From Chaetoderma sp. LZ-2023a (Eukaryota > Mollusca > Caudofoveata > Chaetodermatida > Chaetodermatidae), in assembly GCA_034401795.1 (NCBI GenBank), contig CM067370.1:107345387-107409386 (forward strand): a DNA stretch of 64,000 bases, written 5' to 3'. How positions within the stretch are numbered: position 1 is the first letter of the stretch; each line of letters begins with the position of its first letter. The notes beneath the pieces were generated by a model that saw nothing but the letters and a program-made list of their open reading frames with translations, did not search any database and was not told the origin of the DNA. A program made the translations under genes and the position numbers. Below, in pieces: positions 52,828-64,000 of the stretch.

Positions 52828-53290
52828 TTAACCCTATAACCCTTAAATTTGTTCAATAAAATTTGAAATTTTCTCCTTGAAAATGTCCACAAAACGATTA
52901 TTTTTGGAAATTTATCACTAGATTGACTGGCTCTGTTATCGAGCCTGTCATTCCAGGGATAAATTTTTAAAAAACAGCCTTCTCTTGGTCTGCGAATGGA
53001 CATTTTACAGAATTAATGCAGAAGCCGTTTTTGGCGGGTCTGAGTGTTAATGGGTTAATAGTCAAAATTGGCTTAGAAAATCTAAATATTTCCTTTTTGA
53101 ATGTTTATAATCTGCAGGCCACAAGAATATACTATTATAGAGAATTTACCAATGGAATGACTGGCTCAGCTATCGAGCCTGACATTCCAGTGGTAAATTT
53201 GCAATTTAAGTCTTCTCTTGGCCTGCAAATGAACATTCCTCAAGGCCACATGCCACTGGCCACAAGCCACGGCTTGACCAGTAGTGTTAA
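52828..53290. mobile_element. Two adjacent family B foldbacks
   Basis: 52828-53058 runs from TTAACCCTATAACCC to GAGTGTTAATGGGTTAA. 53059-53290 has GGCTCAGCTATCGAGCC and TCTTCTCTTGGCCTGCAAAT. Confidence 0.75.
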
Positions 53291-53699
53291 TACTGGTTTT
53301 AGTGGATAAATAAACTCATACTGATTAATTTGTGATCAGTTTGACAGAAAGATTTTGTTGCAGAACAAGGCCTACAATCATGCATAAATATATATATTCT
53401 CAATTTATACCTTCATATGGACCTTGTAAATAAAGTCTATTGGTCGATTGAACAATTGGATTAAAGAATTTCGAAATACCCTGCTTACTCACACAGCAAA
53501 CATTCCAGTCTAATCGTTAAAGGCCTTACTATCTAAGCCCTGGATGTCAATATATCAGGACAGGTTTAATATTTGCATTTTGTCATGAACCGGAAGGACT
53601 GTGTCATCCTTGTGTACTGATTGCCCTGTATCATGCATGCAGTAATGAATGGGATTCAATACATCACTCCAGTATCTGATGGGATAATCAAGGGACCTT

Positions 53700-53828
53700 T
53701 CCAGTTTATCCATCCATCATATGACCTCATAATCAACTATGTGACACGTAGGATGACATCATGAATGATGTAGATAAGTACATTACGAATGCATAATTGG
53801 TGACGAACTAAGCATTGTTGTAGAAATT
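53700..53828. mobile_element. Family A flank fragment
   Basis: CATCCATCATATGACCTCAT, GTGACACGTAGGATGACATC, TGCATAATTGGTGACGAACT: the outer part of the larger family A element without its hairpin. It is directly followed by a minisatellite. Confidence 0.6.
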
Positions 53829-54233
53829 GTTCATGTTTCACCAATGTGACTGACCCATTTTTCACGCTTCACCAGTGTGACTCACCTACTTTTCATGCTT
53901 CACCAGTGTAACTGACCCACTTTTCACCAGTGTAACTGACCCACTTTTCATGCTTCACCAGTGCGACTCATATACTCTTCCTGCTTCACCAGTGTGACTG
54001 ACCTACTTTTCATGCTTCACCAGTGTGACTCACCTACTTTTCATGCTTCACCAGTGTGACTGACCCACTTTTCACCAGTGTAACTGACCCACTTTTCATG
54101 CTTCACCAGTGCGACTCATATACTCTTCCTGCTTCACCAGTGTGACTGACCTACTTTTCACGCTTCACCAGTGTGACTGACCCACTTTTCACGCTTCACC
54201 AGTGTGACTCACCTACCATTCACGCTTCACCCA
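53826..54233. repeat. 31-bp minisatellite
   Basis: About 13 units of TTCACCAGTGTGACTGACCC plus ACTTTTCATGC, some shortened to about 22 bp. A block of about 140 bp with GTGCGACTCATATACTCTTC occurs twice (about 53961 and 54104). Confidence 0.93.
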
Positions 54234-54299
54234 CAGATAGCGAGATTCTAGCTACCTTGTTAATAATATTTACATGCAAGGATTTGAATTTGTTTTTAA

Positions 54300-54610
54300 T
54301 TCACGTTTCCAGAGTACCCACCCATCATATGACGTCACAATGAACTGCGTGATGAGTACAATGACACCATAATGACGCCATGAATGACGTCGATAAGTAC
54401 GTCATGAACACATATTTGAAGACGGTCTATGCGTTGTTATACAAATTGTTTGCTTTTACTATTTAATAAATATTCTGTTGAATATTTTGAAACTAATTTG
54501 ACATGACTTCTGTTGAAAAATTTGAAATTAATTTGACTGGAAGCCATTGCCTTAGGCAGCAACATCTTCCAGTTAAATTAATTTCAAAGTTTTCAACAGA
54601 AGTTTGATAT
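54300..54610. mobile_element. Family A element with two nested hairpins
   Basis: Flank CCATCATATGACGTCACAAT, one arm TGTTGAATATTTTGAAACTA at 54477. Then comes a complete hairpin 54505-54600 (CTGTTGAAAAATTTGAAATT, loop GCCTTAGGC, TTTCAAAGTTTTCAACAG), apparently inserted in or duplicated from the first. Confidence 0.7.
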
Positions 54611-54712
54611 CATAAAAAACATATTTTTCAAGGATTTGTCTGTGAAAGAGTTAAAGGAATGAAAGCCAGCTCAACACGTGGCAAGCCATCAATTAATTCC
54701 TCTTCTGATTTA

Positions 54713-54940
54713 TTAACCACTTATTTGTTAAGTCGGCCAGTGGTCTTGAGGTCGAGGAATTTCCATGTGTCGGCCAAGAAGATATTTTTGAAATTTTACC
54801 ACTGATATTGACTGGCTCATGCAGCTAACCGAGCCAGTCCTTCAAGCGGTAAAATTTCAAAAATAGCCTTCAAACAGTGGACATTCATCACTAGATACAA
54901 TTTAAATTTTCTTGACAAACCTTGACCGTTAAAGGGTTAA
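54713..54940. mobile_element. Family B foldback element
   Basis: TTAACCACTTATTTG start, CATGCAGCTAACCGAGCCAG centre, CCGTTAAAGGGTTAA end. Confidence 0.75.
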
Positions 54941-55494
54941 TATTTAGTTATACGATTTATTCAAGTATGTCAGCATGAATTATTGATATCATGTCATGTT
55001 CATGAGTGAATTGGAAAACCCAATATGAATAATCATTATTAAAACGGGTGAAGCCATTCAGATTACAGCACCTAAGTCAACATTTAAGGCTTTATAGGTC
55101 ATGCTATTTGTTTTGAGGTTTATTCTCTTAGTCCAATTCAATTGTTTATACAGTTGTTCAGTTGGTTCTCTAAAAGGGGCATCTAGTATTATACGAGCTG
55201 CTCTCTTTTGTAGCTTTCCAGCTTGTATACTAATGTATCAGTTGAATGATAGTAGATGAGAGAGCAGTAATCTATATGTGAACTAAATCTAAGAATGTTT
55301 GTTACTTTATGGACATTTTAACTAATTACGAGTGTAGCTATCATTTTAGATAGATATTTGCTGGCGCCATTATTTCAGATTCTTCACTTCACCGATGCGC
55401 AATTGTTGGTATAAAACTATTCTCGTAATGCTAAATCTAGTCATTCTTCTGCTGGCTTCCAATGTGAGCGCATAGTACATGTAAGTGCCTAGCA
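54941..55494. other. Unassigned upstream sequence
   Basis: Resembles decayed repeat (CTCTTTTGTAGCTTTCCAGC), no gene recognised. Confidence 0.3.
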
Positions 55495-56579
55495 TACCGT
55501 ATTTCGCTTAATTGAAGCCTAGGCTTCTATTAGGACAAGAGGTGTTCAATTTCCAACCCAACATCTCTGAGAAAGGGGGGGCGGGCTTATATTAGTTTTC
55601 CCAAGAAAGTTTTCTAAAACTGATACCACGGATATTCAACAGATTTTCTCCCGTAAAAATTACCACCGCCTATGCCTATGTTTAATCTATACCTCAAAAC
55701 ATCACTGGGGAAGTGAAATTATTTGATTTGAGAGCCTAAATATTGCGTAGCCTTTAATAAAGGTCGTTTATTACATCAAAATTAATCCACAATTTGATAT
55801 AAAATAGCGTCACGAAAAAATACAAATCACGTGATTCGCCTCCAATTGAAGAGTTTATTTTAGACCGAGTACTCTAATATAAATATTCTGGAATCGGGGG
55901 CTCGGAATTCGGAAATTTCTATATATTATCATTGCGCGATAGGAACTGAGTATCATACTGATCTGAATAACGGGTACCCATTTGATAAACTCCTGATAGC
56001 GTTCAAAATCTCGCGAGAACACGCCGCCTCCAATTGCAAAAGAGTCACTGGCTCGCCAACATAAGAATAATTCATTTTGGATCATTTAATGTTGATCGGC
56101 GTTACAAAATTGTTGCGCAATACTGCTTGTTTGGTACATAAATTTGGTTGTAAAATATATTTATAAGGAAGGTATTTAATCATGCTAAGACTGTTTACGC
56201 GCATTTTGACTACAAAAGTGTGGAATAAACTTTATTATATCTTGAACATACGTGGCCTACTATTAGTATTAATCTAATAGGTGGTCGAGATTTACAAATC
56301 CGAGGCCTGTATTGACATCTAGAGGGGACGGAAATGTATCAGGGCAGATTGGTGTGAAGTAGACTCACCCTGTGACACGATTGTTATTATTATACACACT
56401 ATTCTTACAAATTTGCTCTTAAAAAAATTTTTTCTATACAATCTGGTGAGTTAGGGGATGGGCTTCTAATACAGAGTTTTGCCGTTTTGAAACTGCTAAG
56501 AAATCATTGGAGCTCATATGTCAAAGTTAGGGGGTGGAGTTCTATTAGAGCATATGTTTCCATTAGGTGAAATACGGTA
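55495..56579. mobile_element. CGTATTTC-end DNA element, complete copy
   Basis: 1,085 bp. Begins TACCGTATTTCGCTTAATTG and ends CATTAGGTGAAATACGGTA; the ends are inverted, with TA as likely target. It includes GGCTTCTATTAGGACAAGAG, AATCACGTGATTCGCCTCC and ATCTTGAACATACGTGGCCT. It supplies the uninterrupted reference for the copy at 14498. No transposase. Confidence 0.82.
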
Positions 56580-56859
56580 GTTCAATACTAGTTGTATATT
56601 TCCTATGGTGCAAGTGAAAGAAAATATATACTGGCATGCCTGATCGGGTCTGTCCAGCCAAATAGGGTTGAAAAGGGCCATCAATCATTCATCCCTGATT
56701 ATCTAATGTGGGGCAAATGGTCTGATTGACAGTCTACAAGATTATCAACATTGTAGTCCCTGAAAGTATTTGCCTCTCTTTCTGTTTCTTTGATGCTAGC
56801 AACATTCTGAGAGGCATTGTCGAAAACAGGACGGAAACCAGCATGTATTTAACACTTTA

Positions 56860-57080
56860 ACCCTTACCACTCTGGTGTCAAAATTGTAAATTTTCTAATT
56901 AAATTAAAAGATGAACTGGTGTTCATTTTTCAACAAATTTGGTGGGAGATGGTGCTGTTGTAGACAGCAACATCTCCCAGCAAAATTGTTGAAAAATGTG
57001 CACCAGTTTCTTTGATATCGACGCAGTAAAATATAGAATATTGACATCAGAGTGCTAAGAGTTAACACTTTAAACAACAA
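56860..57080. mobile_element. Foldback related to family A
   Basis: Stem GGTGTTCATTTTTCAACAAA/TTGTTGAAAAATGTGCACC and GGGAGATGGTGCTGTTG/CAGCAACATCTCCC. It is enclosed by inverted TTAACCCTTACCACTCTGGT and AGAGTGCTAAGAGTTAA. Confidence 0.75.
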
Positions 57081-57114
57081 ATCGCAGAAATGTTCATTCT
57101 TTATAACGCATAGC

Positions 57115-57215
57115 ATATTCTGTTGAATATCTTGAAATTAACATGACTGGAGGCTGTTGCTGCCTCAGCAATAGCTTCCAGTCATATTAATTTCAAAATA
57201 TTCAACAGCTTTCCT
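57115..57215. mobile_element. Family A foldback element
   Basis: TGTTGAATATCTTGAAATTA, stem TGACTGGAGGCTGTTGCTG, and TTTCAAAATATTCAACAG. Confidence 0.75.
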
Positions 57216-57289
57216 ATTTGTTTGCCCTGAAAGAGTTAACCATACAAGCGCTCACCTGCAAATGTTGGCCACAGGCACTATCGAACAAA

Positions 57290-58430
57290 ATGAAATGACC
57301 ACTTAAAAGATTTAACAATCAAATTTCTATGAAGCAGGTTTAGACAAGTTTTACTCAAATTGGCATACGTTCCCTTTTTAAGATTTTCTTAGAAATTTGC
57401 ACAAAATATCAGATGTCCACGAAAAAAGCAAAATTTTGATTGATTCATGGCGGACATGTTGTTTTGACATATCTCCATGGAACAAACTCTAATGGCCTTT
57501 AGTGCCTAATCACCTCTCCCAAATTTTGTCCCGACCCATCCAGCGGTTTTGGCGAAGGCGTTTTTGCGAAAACTAGGTCATCCAAGATGGTCGCCAAACC
57601 ATTTGGCCAATCAAGTTCCTTTGAACAAACTTGGTTCAGCTCTTACCCGAACTGATTTTCATGAGTTTGAAATCAATCCCCCAAACGGTTTCAGAGATTT
57701 TTAGACATTTATAAAAATCAGCCAAAATCCAAGATGGCTGCTGGCCAAATTGGCCGATCAGCTTTGTTTGAACAAACATAGATATCTATGCGCTAAGAAT
57801 GCTTCCTGATAAATATACTTGAAATCGGTCCCGTGGTTCTGGAGAAGACATTTGAAATTTCCCATTGCTTTAGTATGGGAACTTTTGGCGGGAAAATGAT
57901 CCAAGATGGCCGACAAACCGTTTATCCGACAGATTTGAAAATGGTAAATTTGAAATCAGCATACTCAAAAACCTATATAAAAACAATTTCAGCCTCAAGT
58001 CCATCAAATAAAAAAATCCAAATTGGCCGCCAAGCACGCTACATTTTGATTGACCTGTTTTTTAATGAATCCCATCAACTTCCCATGAATAAACTTTAAT
58101 GGTCCATAGGCCCTAATGATGTCTCCCAAATTTGGGCCCAATTCGTTCAGCGGTTCTGGTGAACAAGTCGTTTTCGCGAAAACTAGGTCATCCAAGATGG
58201 CCACCGAATGATTTGGCCAAATCAAGTTCCCTTGAACAAACTTGGTTCAGCTCTTGCGCTAGATCATATTTCATGACTTTTGAATCGATTGCTGAAATGG
58301 TTTCGGAAAAGATTTTTAAAGACGTTTTCTAAAAATAGGTCAAAATCCAAAATGGCTACCCACCAAATTGGTCGATCGGCTTCCTTTGAAAAAACTTGGA
58401 TCCCTATGCCTTAAAGTGTAGATCATGGCT
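57290..58430 (+). repeat. R2 repeat array
   Basis: About one and a half monomers: CCTTTGAACAAACTTGGTTC, GAAAACTAGGTCATCCAAGA, ATTGCTTTAGTATGGGAAC, ATCCAAGATGGCCGACAAAC. Confidence 0.7.
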
Positions 58431-59935
58431 GGCATTTTCCTTTGAAAACAGATAGAGTGATGCTAGATTAACATGTTATCATGCACTTTTATCCTTTTTA
58501 AAACGTGTATGCTAGAAGAACGTGATTATAAATGTTGAAAATTATGCCTTTTGCTGCTTCCTAATATCACTCGGCAAGTTCCGTAAAACCGGTGAAACGC
58601 ACCACGTGACACGCGTCACAAGTGGAAGGGACGAGAGAATTCCCTCTAGTCGTTAACGTGTTATTTAGTCCGACTGGCAAGGAGAAAAGAGTTGCATTTA
58701 GATATATTTATGCAATTAATTTTGTTAAAATGACACAAAGATGCGTAGTACGATATCGAAACACACATGAATAATTTATCCTTTGATTAATTTCCATCAG
58801 ATTAAACTTTGGCAATGTTTGCCGAGCGATAGCATTGAGATTTCGGGGGTCTCGGTGGTATGCATACATGTGTTAAACATACATGAATTTTCACATTCAA
58901 CGCTAGAAAAATGCGTCGTACTATTGATTCTCATATAAAAAAAGAATTGTGAATCGTGTTCTAAAATCCCGCTGTACATATTAGAATATATTTTCTAATA
59001 TTAAACGATTTTTAGCGACAGCTCAATCGCCAATCCATCCCGCTAGCATTTAGCATTGCGCGAATCGAAGGTTCGTCGTATCTTCTTTCCAGCAACAAAC
59101 GGGTAAATCGAGTCCACTAAAGGATTCCTTCACAGGAATGCCGGAATCGCGATAATGATTCTTTCAGCTCATACATATTAATGAGCAATAATAAACACGA
59201 AAGAAGGAAACCCCTTTATCTGAAATAAACTTTCTCGAGGTTCTGTAAAAATGAAATCTGTCAAAATCATCGGCAGCAACACATTTATATCAAATTGCCA
59301 TTAAAATATTATGTAGTTATTAAATGTCAATTTGTCAATGTGTCCAAACTGTTTGAACATTGATAAATTGGCATTTAGTAATTAACTGGGATAGTTGCTT
59401 ACCAGTAGTGAATGGGTCAATAACTGACTTTTCATAAACTTAAAACTTATGGATTTCTTTATAGATATCCCATTTCTCAAGTATGATTTGGCTTTTAAAT
59501 TTTTGGACATCATACACTATTTCCTTTTTAAAGATAAAAGCCTATGTAAAAAATGTAGCTGTTATGATAATAATTTTGAATCTTGAAAGCCAACACATCT
59601 GGGAAATGGGCTAAAGCTGAGCCTATAGGCTTATATAAGTTTAAGCTCTTGAGTGAACACTGATAGAATTGTAAACCTGGCACAAATCATGAATGTTACC
59701 TTGAAAATATCGACATGATAAATATATCAAACAAACAATTAATTAAAATCAAATTTAAGGGAGTGGCATGGTTCTCAACAATGGACTACTTAAACGACGA
59801 ACCCAGTTCACGGCTCAGTGGTGGATTATCTTACCACAGGAGGAAACATTGGCAATCTTCTTGACTCTTCTCTCATGCACCCAATAGTTGCCTACCTGTA
59901 GTGAACACTGATAATGCACAATCAGATCGAATGAA
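58431..59935. other. Unassigned upstream sequence, 1.5 kb
   Basis: The longest stretch here without a recognised repeat. It contains an inverted pair, ATTAAATGTCAATTTGTCAA/TTGATAAATTGGCATTTAGT, at about 59320 and 59370. No exon convincingly seen. Confidence 0.35.
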
Positions 59936-60070
59936 AGGTTCCATTGAACCAATAAAGAACCAACATGGCCACCAAACAGTAAATTATGATTGGTCCATGA
60001 CAGCCATGTTTTATCACTGATTAATTTCTTTTGAACAAACTTTAATCACCCTTAGTTATCGATGAAATAT
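59936..60070 (+). repeat. R2 fragment
   Basis: AACATGGCCACCAAACAGTA, TTTTGAACAAACTTTAATCA. Confidence 0.55.
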
Positions 60071-60213
60071 CAGGAGTTTCAGCCTGAACTGTAAGCACTT
60101 CCTGTGATGTCATTTTCAAGAACAAGATGTTCACCTGAAAATGGATCAGTTAAAATTCCAGGCACTCAATATGGAGTACTCCTGGCCGAATTTGGTTAAA
60201 ACCGTGAATTGAT

Positions 60214-60455
60214 TAACCCAATAATACTCGTGCCACCCAAAAAATTGCTTCTGTGGTAGATCTGAGAAATATCCATTTTCAGACCAGGACTCCAGTAGAA
60301 TACTATTTTGTAAGTTTACTACCGGAATGACTGGCTCGATAATCAAGCCAGTCATTCCAGTGATAAATTTTCAAAAATAATCTCAACCTGCAAATGGACA
60401 TTTTCTATGAGAAAATTGATACTTATTTTGAAGAATTTGAGGGGTAAATGGTTAA
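60214..60455. mobile_element. Family B foldback element
   Basis: TTAACCCAATAATACTCG start, CTCGATAATCAAGCCAGTC centre, end GGGGTAAATGGTTAA. Confidence 0.75.
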
Positions 60456-60830
60456 GGATGAGACATCTGACCAATCAAATTTCTGAATAGAACTTCTGGA
60501 GCGTACCACCATAGGGTCCATCTAGTTAAACTTGGTTAAAATCAACCAAGCGGCTGAGGAGATGCATTTTGACAATTTCCAGGAACTTTTTCATAGAATC
60601 CAAGATTTTCACCCCAAAACTGACTAATCGAAGTTCTGAACTCAGAAGCGTAGGACCATACAGTTCTTATGGCCAAATTTTGTTGAAATCCACCAAGGAG
60701 ATGCATTTTGACAATTTCCAGTAAATCATTTCCAAAATCTAAGATTTTCACCGATCAATTTATGGATCAATCAGAATTCTTAAGAGATGTTCTGGAGCCT
60801 AACACCCATGGGTAGATTTTAAGGATTTGT
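60456..60830 (+). repeat. R1 fragment
   Basis: ACCAATCAAATTTCTGAATA, GAGGAGATGCATTTTGACAA and AAAATCTAAGATTTTCACC, as in 43300-43700. Confidence 0.6.
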
Positions 60831-60949
60831 TCTACTAACCTGGACAGGATAGTGCATCATTGATTTTACTATCCCGCAGCAAACTTCACTAACCCAATGT
60901 TTGTAAGCTCAAAGCTGATCACTTCTTTAATCCAATCACTGATACAGAG

Positions 60950-61005
60950 AAGCCGTTTAATATTTTGAAATTAGTTTGTCTGGAAAGCCGTTGCTGCATA
61001 ATGAC
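60950..61005. mobile_element. Family A arm fragment
   Basis: GTTTAATATTTTGAAATTAG, TTTGTCTGG, GCCGTTGCTG: left arm only. Confidence 0.5.
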
Positions 61006-61019
61006 ATTAGAATAGTATT

Positions 61020-64000
61020 TTTTTGTATTTCCTCTTTTGAGAGCAACTAACCCAGATTCTTGCCACATATACTTGAAATCATCCCAGTAGTTCTTGAGAA
61101 GACATTTTAAATTTCCTATTGCTTTAGTATGACTGTCTTTTGGTGGAAAAATAATCCAAGATGGCCGCCAAACCATTTATCCAACATGTTTCGAAAGTGG
61201 CAAATTTGAAATCGGCATATCCAAAAAAGCCTATATAAAACCAATTTCGGCCTAAAAATCCATCAAATAAAAAAATCCAAATTGGCCGCCAAGCACTCTA
61301 CATTTTGATTGACATGTTTTTAATGGATCCCTTGACAAACTTTAATGGCCCTTAGTCCATAATTATATCTGCCAAATTTTGGCCCGATCCGTTTATCGGT
61401 TCTGGAGAAGTTGTTTTCGCGAAAACTAGGGCATTCAAACTATTTGGCCAATCACGTTCCCTTGAACAAACTTGGTTCAGCTCTTCCCCATGATCATATT
61501 TCATGAATTTTGAATCAATGCCCCAAGTGGTTTTGGAGATATTTCTAAAAATCTGCCTAGTGGTTATTGAAGACATTTTAAATTTCCTATTGCTTTAGTA
61601 TGGGAGCTTTTGGCAGGAAAATGATCCAAGATGGCTGCCAAACCGTTTATCCGTCAGTTTCGAAAATGCCAAATTGAAATTAGAATACCCAAAAACATAT
61701 ATAAAACCAATTTCGACTTCAGAATACATCAAATAAAAAAATCCAATATGTCCACCAAACAAGCTACATTTAAATTGGCCAACGGCGGCTATGTTTTTTA
61801 TGGACCAACTTCCCTTGAACAAACTTTATTGACCCTTAGTCCCTAAGCATATCTCCCAAATTTTGGCCTGAACGCTTCAGCGGCTCTGGAGGTTATTTTT
61901 GCGAAAACTAGGTAATCCAAGATGGCTGCCGAACCATTTGGTCAATTAAGTTCTGATCCCTTCTGAGGTTTTGGAGAGGTCGTTTTCGCGAAAACTAAGT
62001 CATCCAAGATGGCTGTGGAACCATTTAGTTAATCAAGTTATCTTGAACAAACTTGGCGTACCTCTTGCCCTAGATGTTGTTTCATGAGTTTTGAATGGAT
62101 CTCCCAAGCAGTTTCGGAGAAGACGATTTTAAAGACATTTCTAAAAATCAGCCAAAATCCAAGATGGCTGCCGTCCAAATTGGCCGATCAGCTTTGTTTG
62201 AACAAACTTGAATCTCTATGCCCTAAAGATGCTTCCTGCCAAATATAATTGAAACCGGCCTAGTGGTTCTTGAGAAGAATTTGGTTTTTAAAGAAAAAGT
62301 TGACGGACAGACAGACAGATGGATGGAGGATGGTCGCCACAGCATAAGCCCATTCTGGCCAGGTGAGCTAAAAATTGGCCAAGATCCAGGATGGTCGCTG
62401 GCCAAATTGGCCGATCAGGTTCGTTTGAACAAACTTGAATCTCTATGCCGTAAGGATTGTTCCTGCCAAATATAATTGAAATCAGCCCAGTGGCTATCGA
62501 GAAGACATTAAATTTCCCATTGCTTTAGTATGGGAGCTTTTGGCGGGGAAATGATAAAAAAAAATGGCCGCCAAACCGTTTATCTGACAGTTTCGAAAAT
62601 GCCAAATTATTAATCAGAATACCCATAAAACATATATAAAACCAATTTTGGCCTCAAAATCCCTCAAATAAAAAATCCAATATGGCCACCAAACATGCCA
62701 CATTTTGATTGGCCAATGGTGGCCATGTTTTTGACGGATCAACTTCCCTTGAACAAACTTTAATGGCCCTAATCCCTAAGCATATCTCCCAAATTTTGGC
62801 CTGATCCCTTCAGCGGTTCTGGAGAAGTCATTTTTGCGAAAACTAGTTAATCCAAGATGGCTGTCGAACCATTTTGTCAATTAACTTCTCTTGAACAAAC
62901 TCGGTTTATCTCTGCACTTAGATGACGCTTCATGAGTTTTGAATCGATTCGCAAAGTGGTTTCTGAGATTTTAAATATATTTCTAAACAAGAGGCCCAAG
63001 GGGCCTGCGTCGCTCACCTGGAGCACCATCAATTTTTGTCAAAATTGTTGGTGGGTGCTTTAGCAGTCTTTTAAATGAGTTTGTGGACATTTTTGCAAGT
63101 GCAATATGGCCGCCAAACTCACTACATTTTGATTGGCCAACGGCGCCCATGTTTTTTTGATGGATCAACTTCCCTTGAACAAATTTTAATGGCCCAAATT
63201 TCGTCCTGATCCCTTCAGCGGTTCTGGAGGAGTCATTTTCATGAAAACTAGGTCATCCAAGATGGTCGCCAAACTATTTGGTCAATCAAGTCCTCTTGAA
63301 CAAACTTGGCTTACCTATTGGCCTAGATGAAGATTACCCAAGCGGTTTCGGAGACGATTTTAAAGACATTTCCTGAAATCGGCCGAAATCCAAAATGGCC
63401 ACTGGGCAAATTGGTCGATCGGGTTTATTTGAACAAACTTGGATTCCTATGCCCTAAGGATGCTTCCTGCCAAATATAATTGAAATCGGCCAGGCAGTTC
63501 TCGAGAAGACATTTTAAATTTCCCATTGCTTTAGCATGGGAGCTTTTGACGAGAAAATTATCCAAGATTGCCACCAACCCGTTTAACCGACAGTTTCAAA
63601 AAATGCAAATTTGAGCTCAGAATACTCAAAAACATATATAGAACCAATTTTGGCCTCAAAATCCATCAAATAATAAAATCCAATATGTCCGCCAAACATG
63701 CTACATTTTGATTGGCCCACGGCGGTCATGTTTTTTGACAGAGCAACTTCCCTTGAACAAACTTTAATGGCCCTTAGTCCTAATCATATCTCCCAAATTT
63801 CGGCCTGATCCATTCAGCGGTTCAGTCATTTTCGGGAAAACTAGGTCATCCAAGATGGCCGCCGAACCATTTGATTAATCAAGTCGTCTTGAACAAACTT
63901 GGCTTACGCCTTTGCCTAGATGAGGTTTCATAAGCTTTGAAGCAATTACCTAAGCCGTTTCGAAAAATGAGATTTGTAAAGACATTTCCTAAAATCGGCC
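61020..64000 (+). repeat. R2 repeat array running off the window
   Basis: At least three monomers of about 0.9-1.0 kb. The landmark ATTGCTTTAGTATGGGAGC recurs near 61588, 62518 and 63524, and AACTAGGTCATCCAAGATGG many times. One unit ends near 62355 (GATGGTCGCCACAGCATAAG, CCAGGTGAGCTA). Another starts at 62991 with CAAGAGGCCCAAGGGGCCTG and GCTCACCTGG. Short frames inside are not genes. Confidence 0.75.

Noticed and set aside
1..64000. tRNA, rRNA or viral genes
   Set aside because: No tRNA B-box with a matching cloverleaf, no rRNA segments and no viral protein signatures were recognised on either strand by eye; a tRNAscan or Infernal run would be needed to exclude small RNAs.

Overview
This window is animal (metazoan) genomic DNA, very probably from a mollusc. 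It is AT-rich, intron-bearing and packed with degraded transposons. Several long repeats start with a GAGGCCC/GGGCCTC-type hairpin followed by GCTCACCTGG, which I associate from memory with bivalve and gastropod genomes; the species cannot be named from the sequence. There is no sign of bacterial or viral genome organisation.

The one host gene I can support is a tetraspanin on the minus strand. It is split into eight coding exons spread over about 43 kb, with its start codon at 50380 and its stop codon at 7476. The exons sum to 843 nt (280 codons plus stop). They carry the four membrane segments, a six-cysteine large extracellular loop with a CCA motif where CCG is usual, and a PVSCC motif. 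All introns have GT-AG ends. The largest are intron 7 (15.3 kb), intron 3 (11.6 kb) and intron 6 (7.7 kb), and most of their length is mobile or tandem DNA.

Layout. 0-7 kb (downstream of the gene): interspersed repeats, foldback elements and a CR1/L2-type LINE tail. 7.5 kb: last tetraspanin exon, with a (TAA)n microsatellite abutting its splice acceptor. 7.6-22.8 kb (intron 7): two diverged repeat arrays, a SINE with 12-bp target duplications, and a degraded DIRS-type tyrosine-recombinase retrotransposon with inverted terminal repeats (about 11.7-21.9 kb). The DIRS element was invaded by a hAT-type element, which contains another DNA element, which contains a Tc1-like transposon. 22.8 kb: exon 7. 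23.7-26.9 kb: a large 57-bp minisatellite in intron 6. 30.6-32.9 kb: exons 6, 5 and 4, closely flanked by foldback elements. 33-44.5 kb (intron 3): a LINE fragment, a 4.6-kb hAT-type element with an exact 8-bp duplication, a long hairpin and repeats. 44.5, 48.0 and 50.35 kb: exons 3, 2 and 1. 50.4-64 kb (upstream): foldback elements, a 31-bp minisatellite, a 1.1-kb TA-flanked DNA element and a long array of a repeat rich in CAAGATGGC motifs.

Two small foldback families dominate the non-coding DNA. Family A has a central hairpin of the type TTGAATATTTTGAAA...TTTCAAAATATTCAA. Family B is about 200-240 bp, with TTAACCCTTTAA-type inverted ends and a central palindrome reading GAAGACTATTTTTGAAAA...TTTTCAAAAATAGTCTTC. 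Together they occur roughly 40 times.

Limits: exon joins are inferred from splice signals, reading frame and family knowledge, not from transcripts. Repeat boundaries are exact only where inverted ends and target duplications are quoted.
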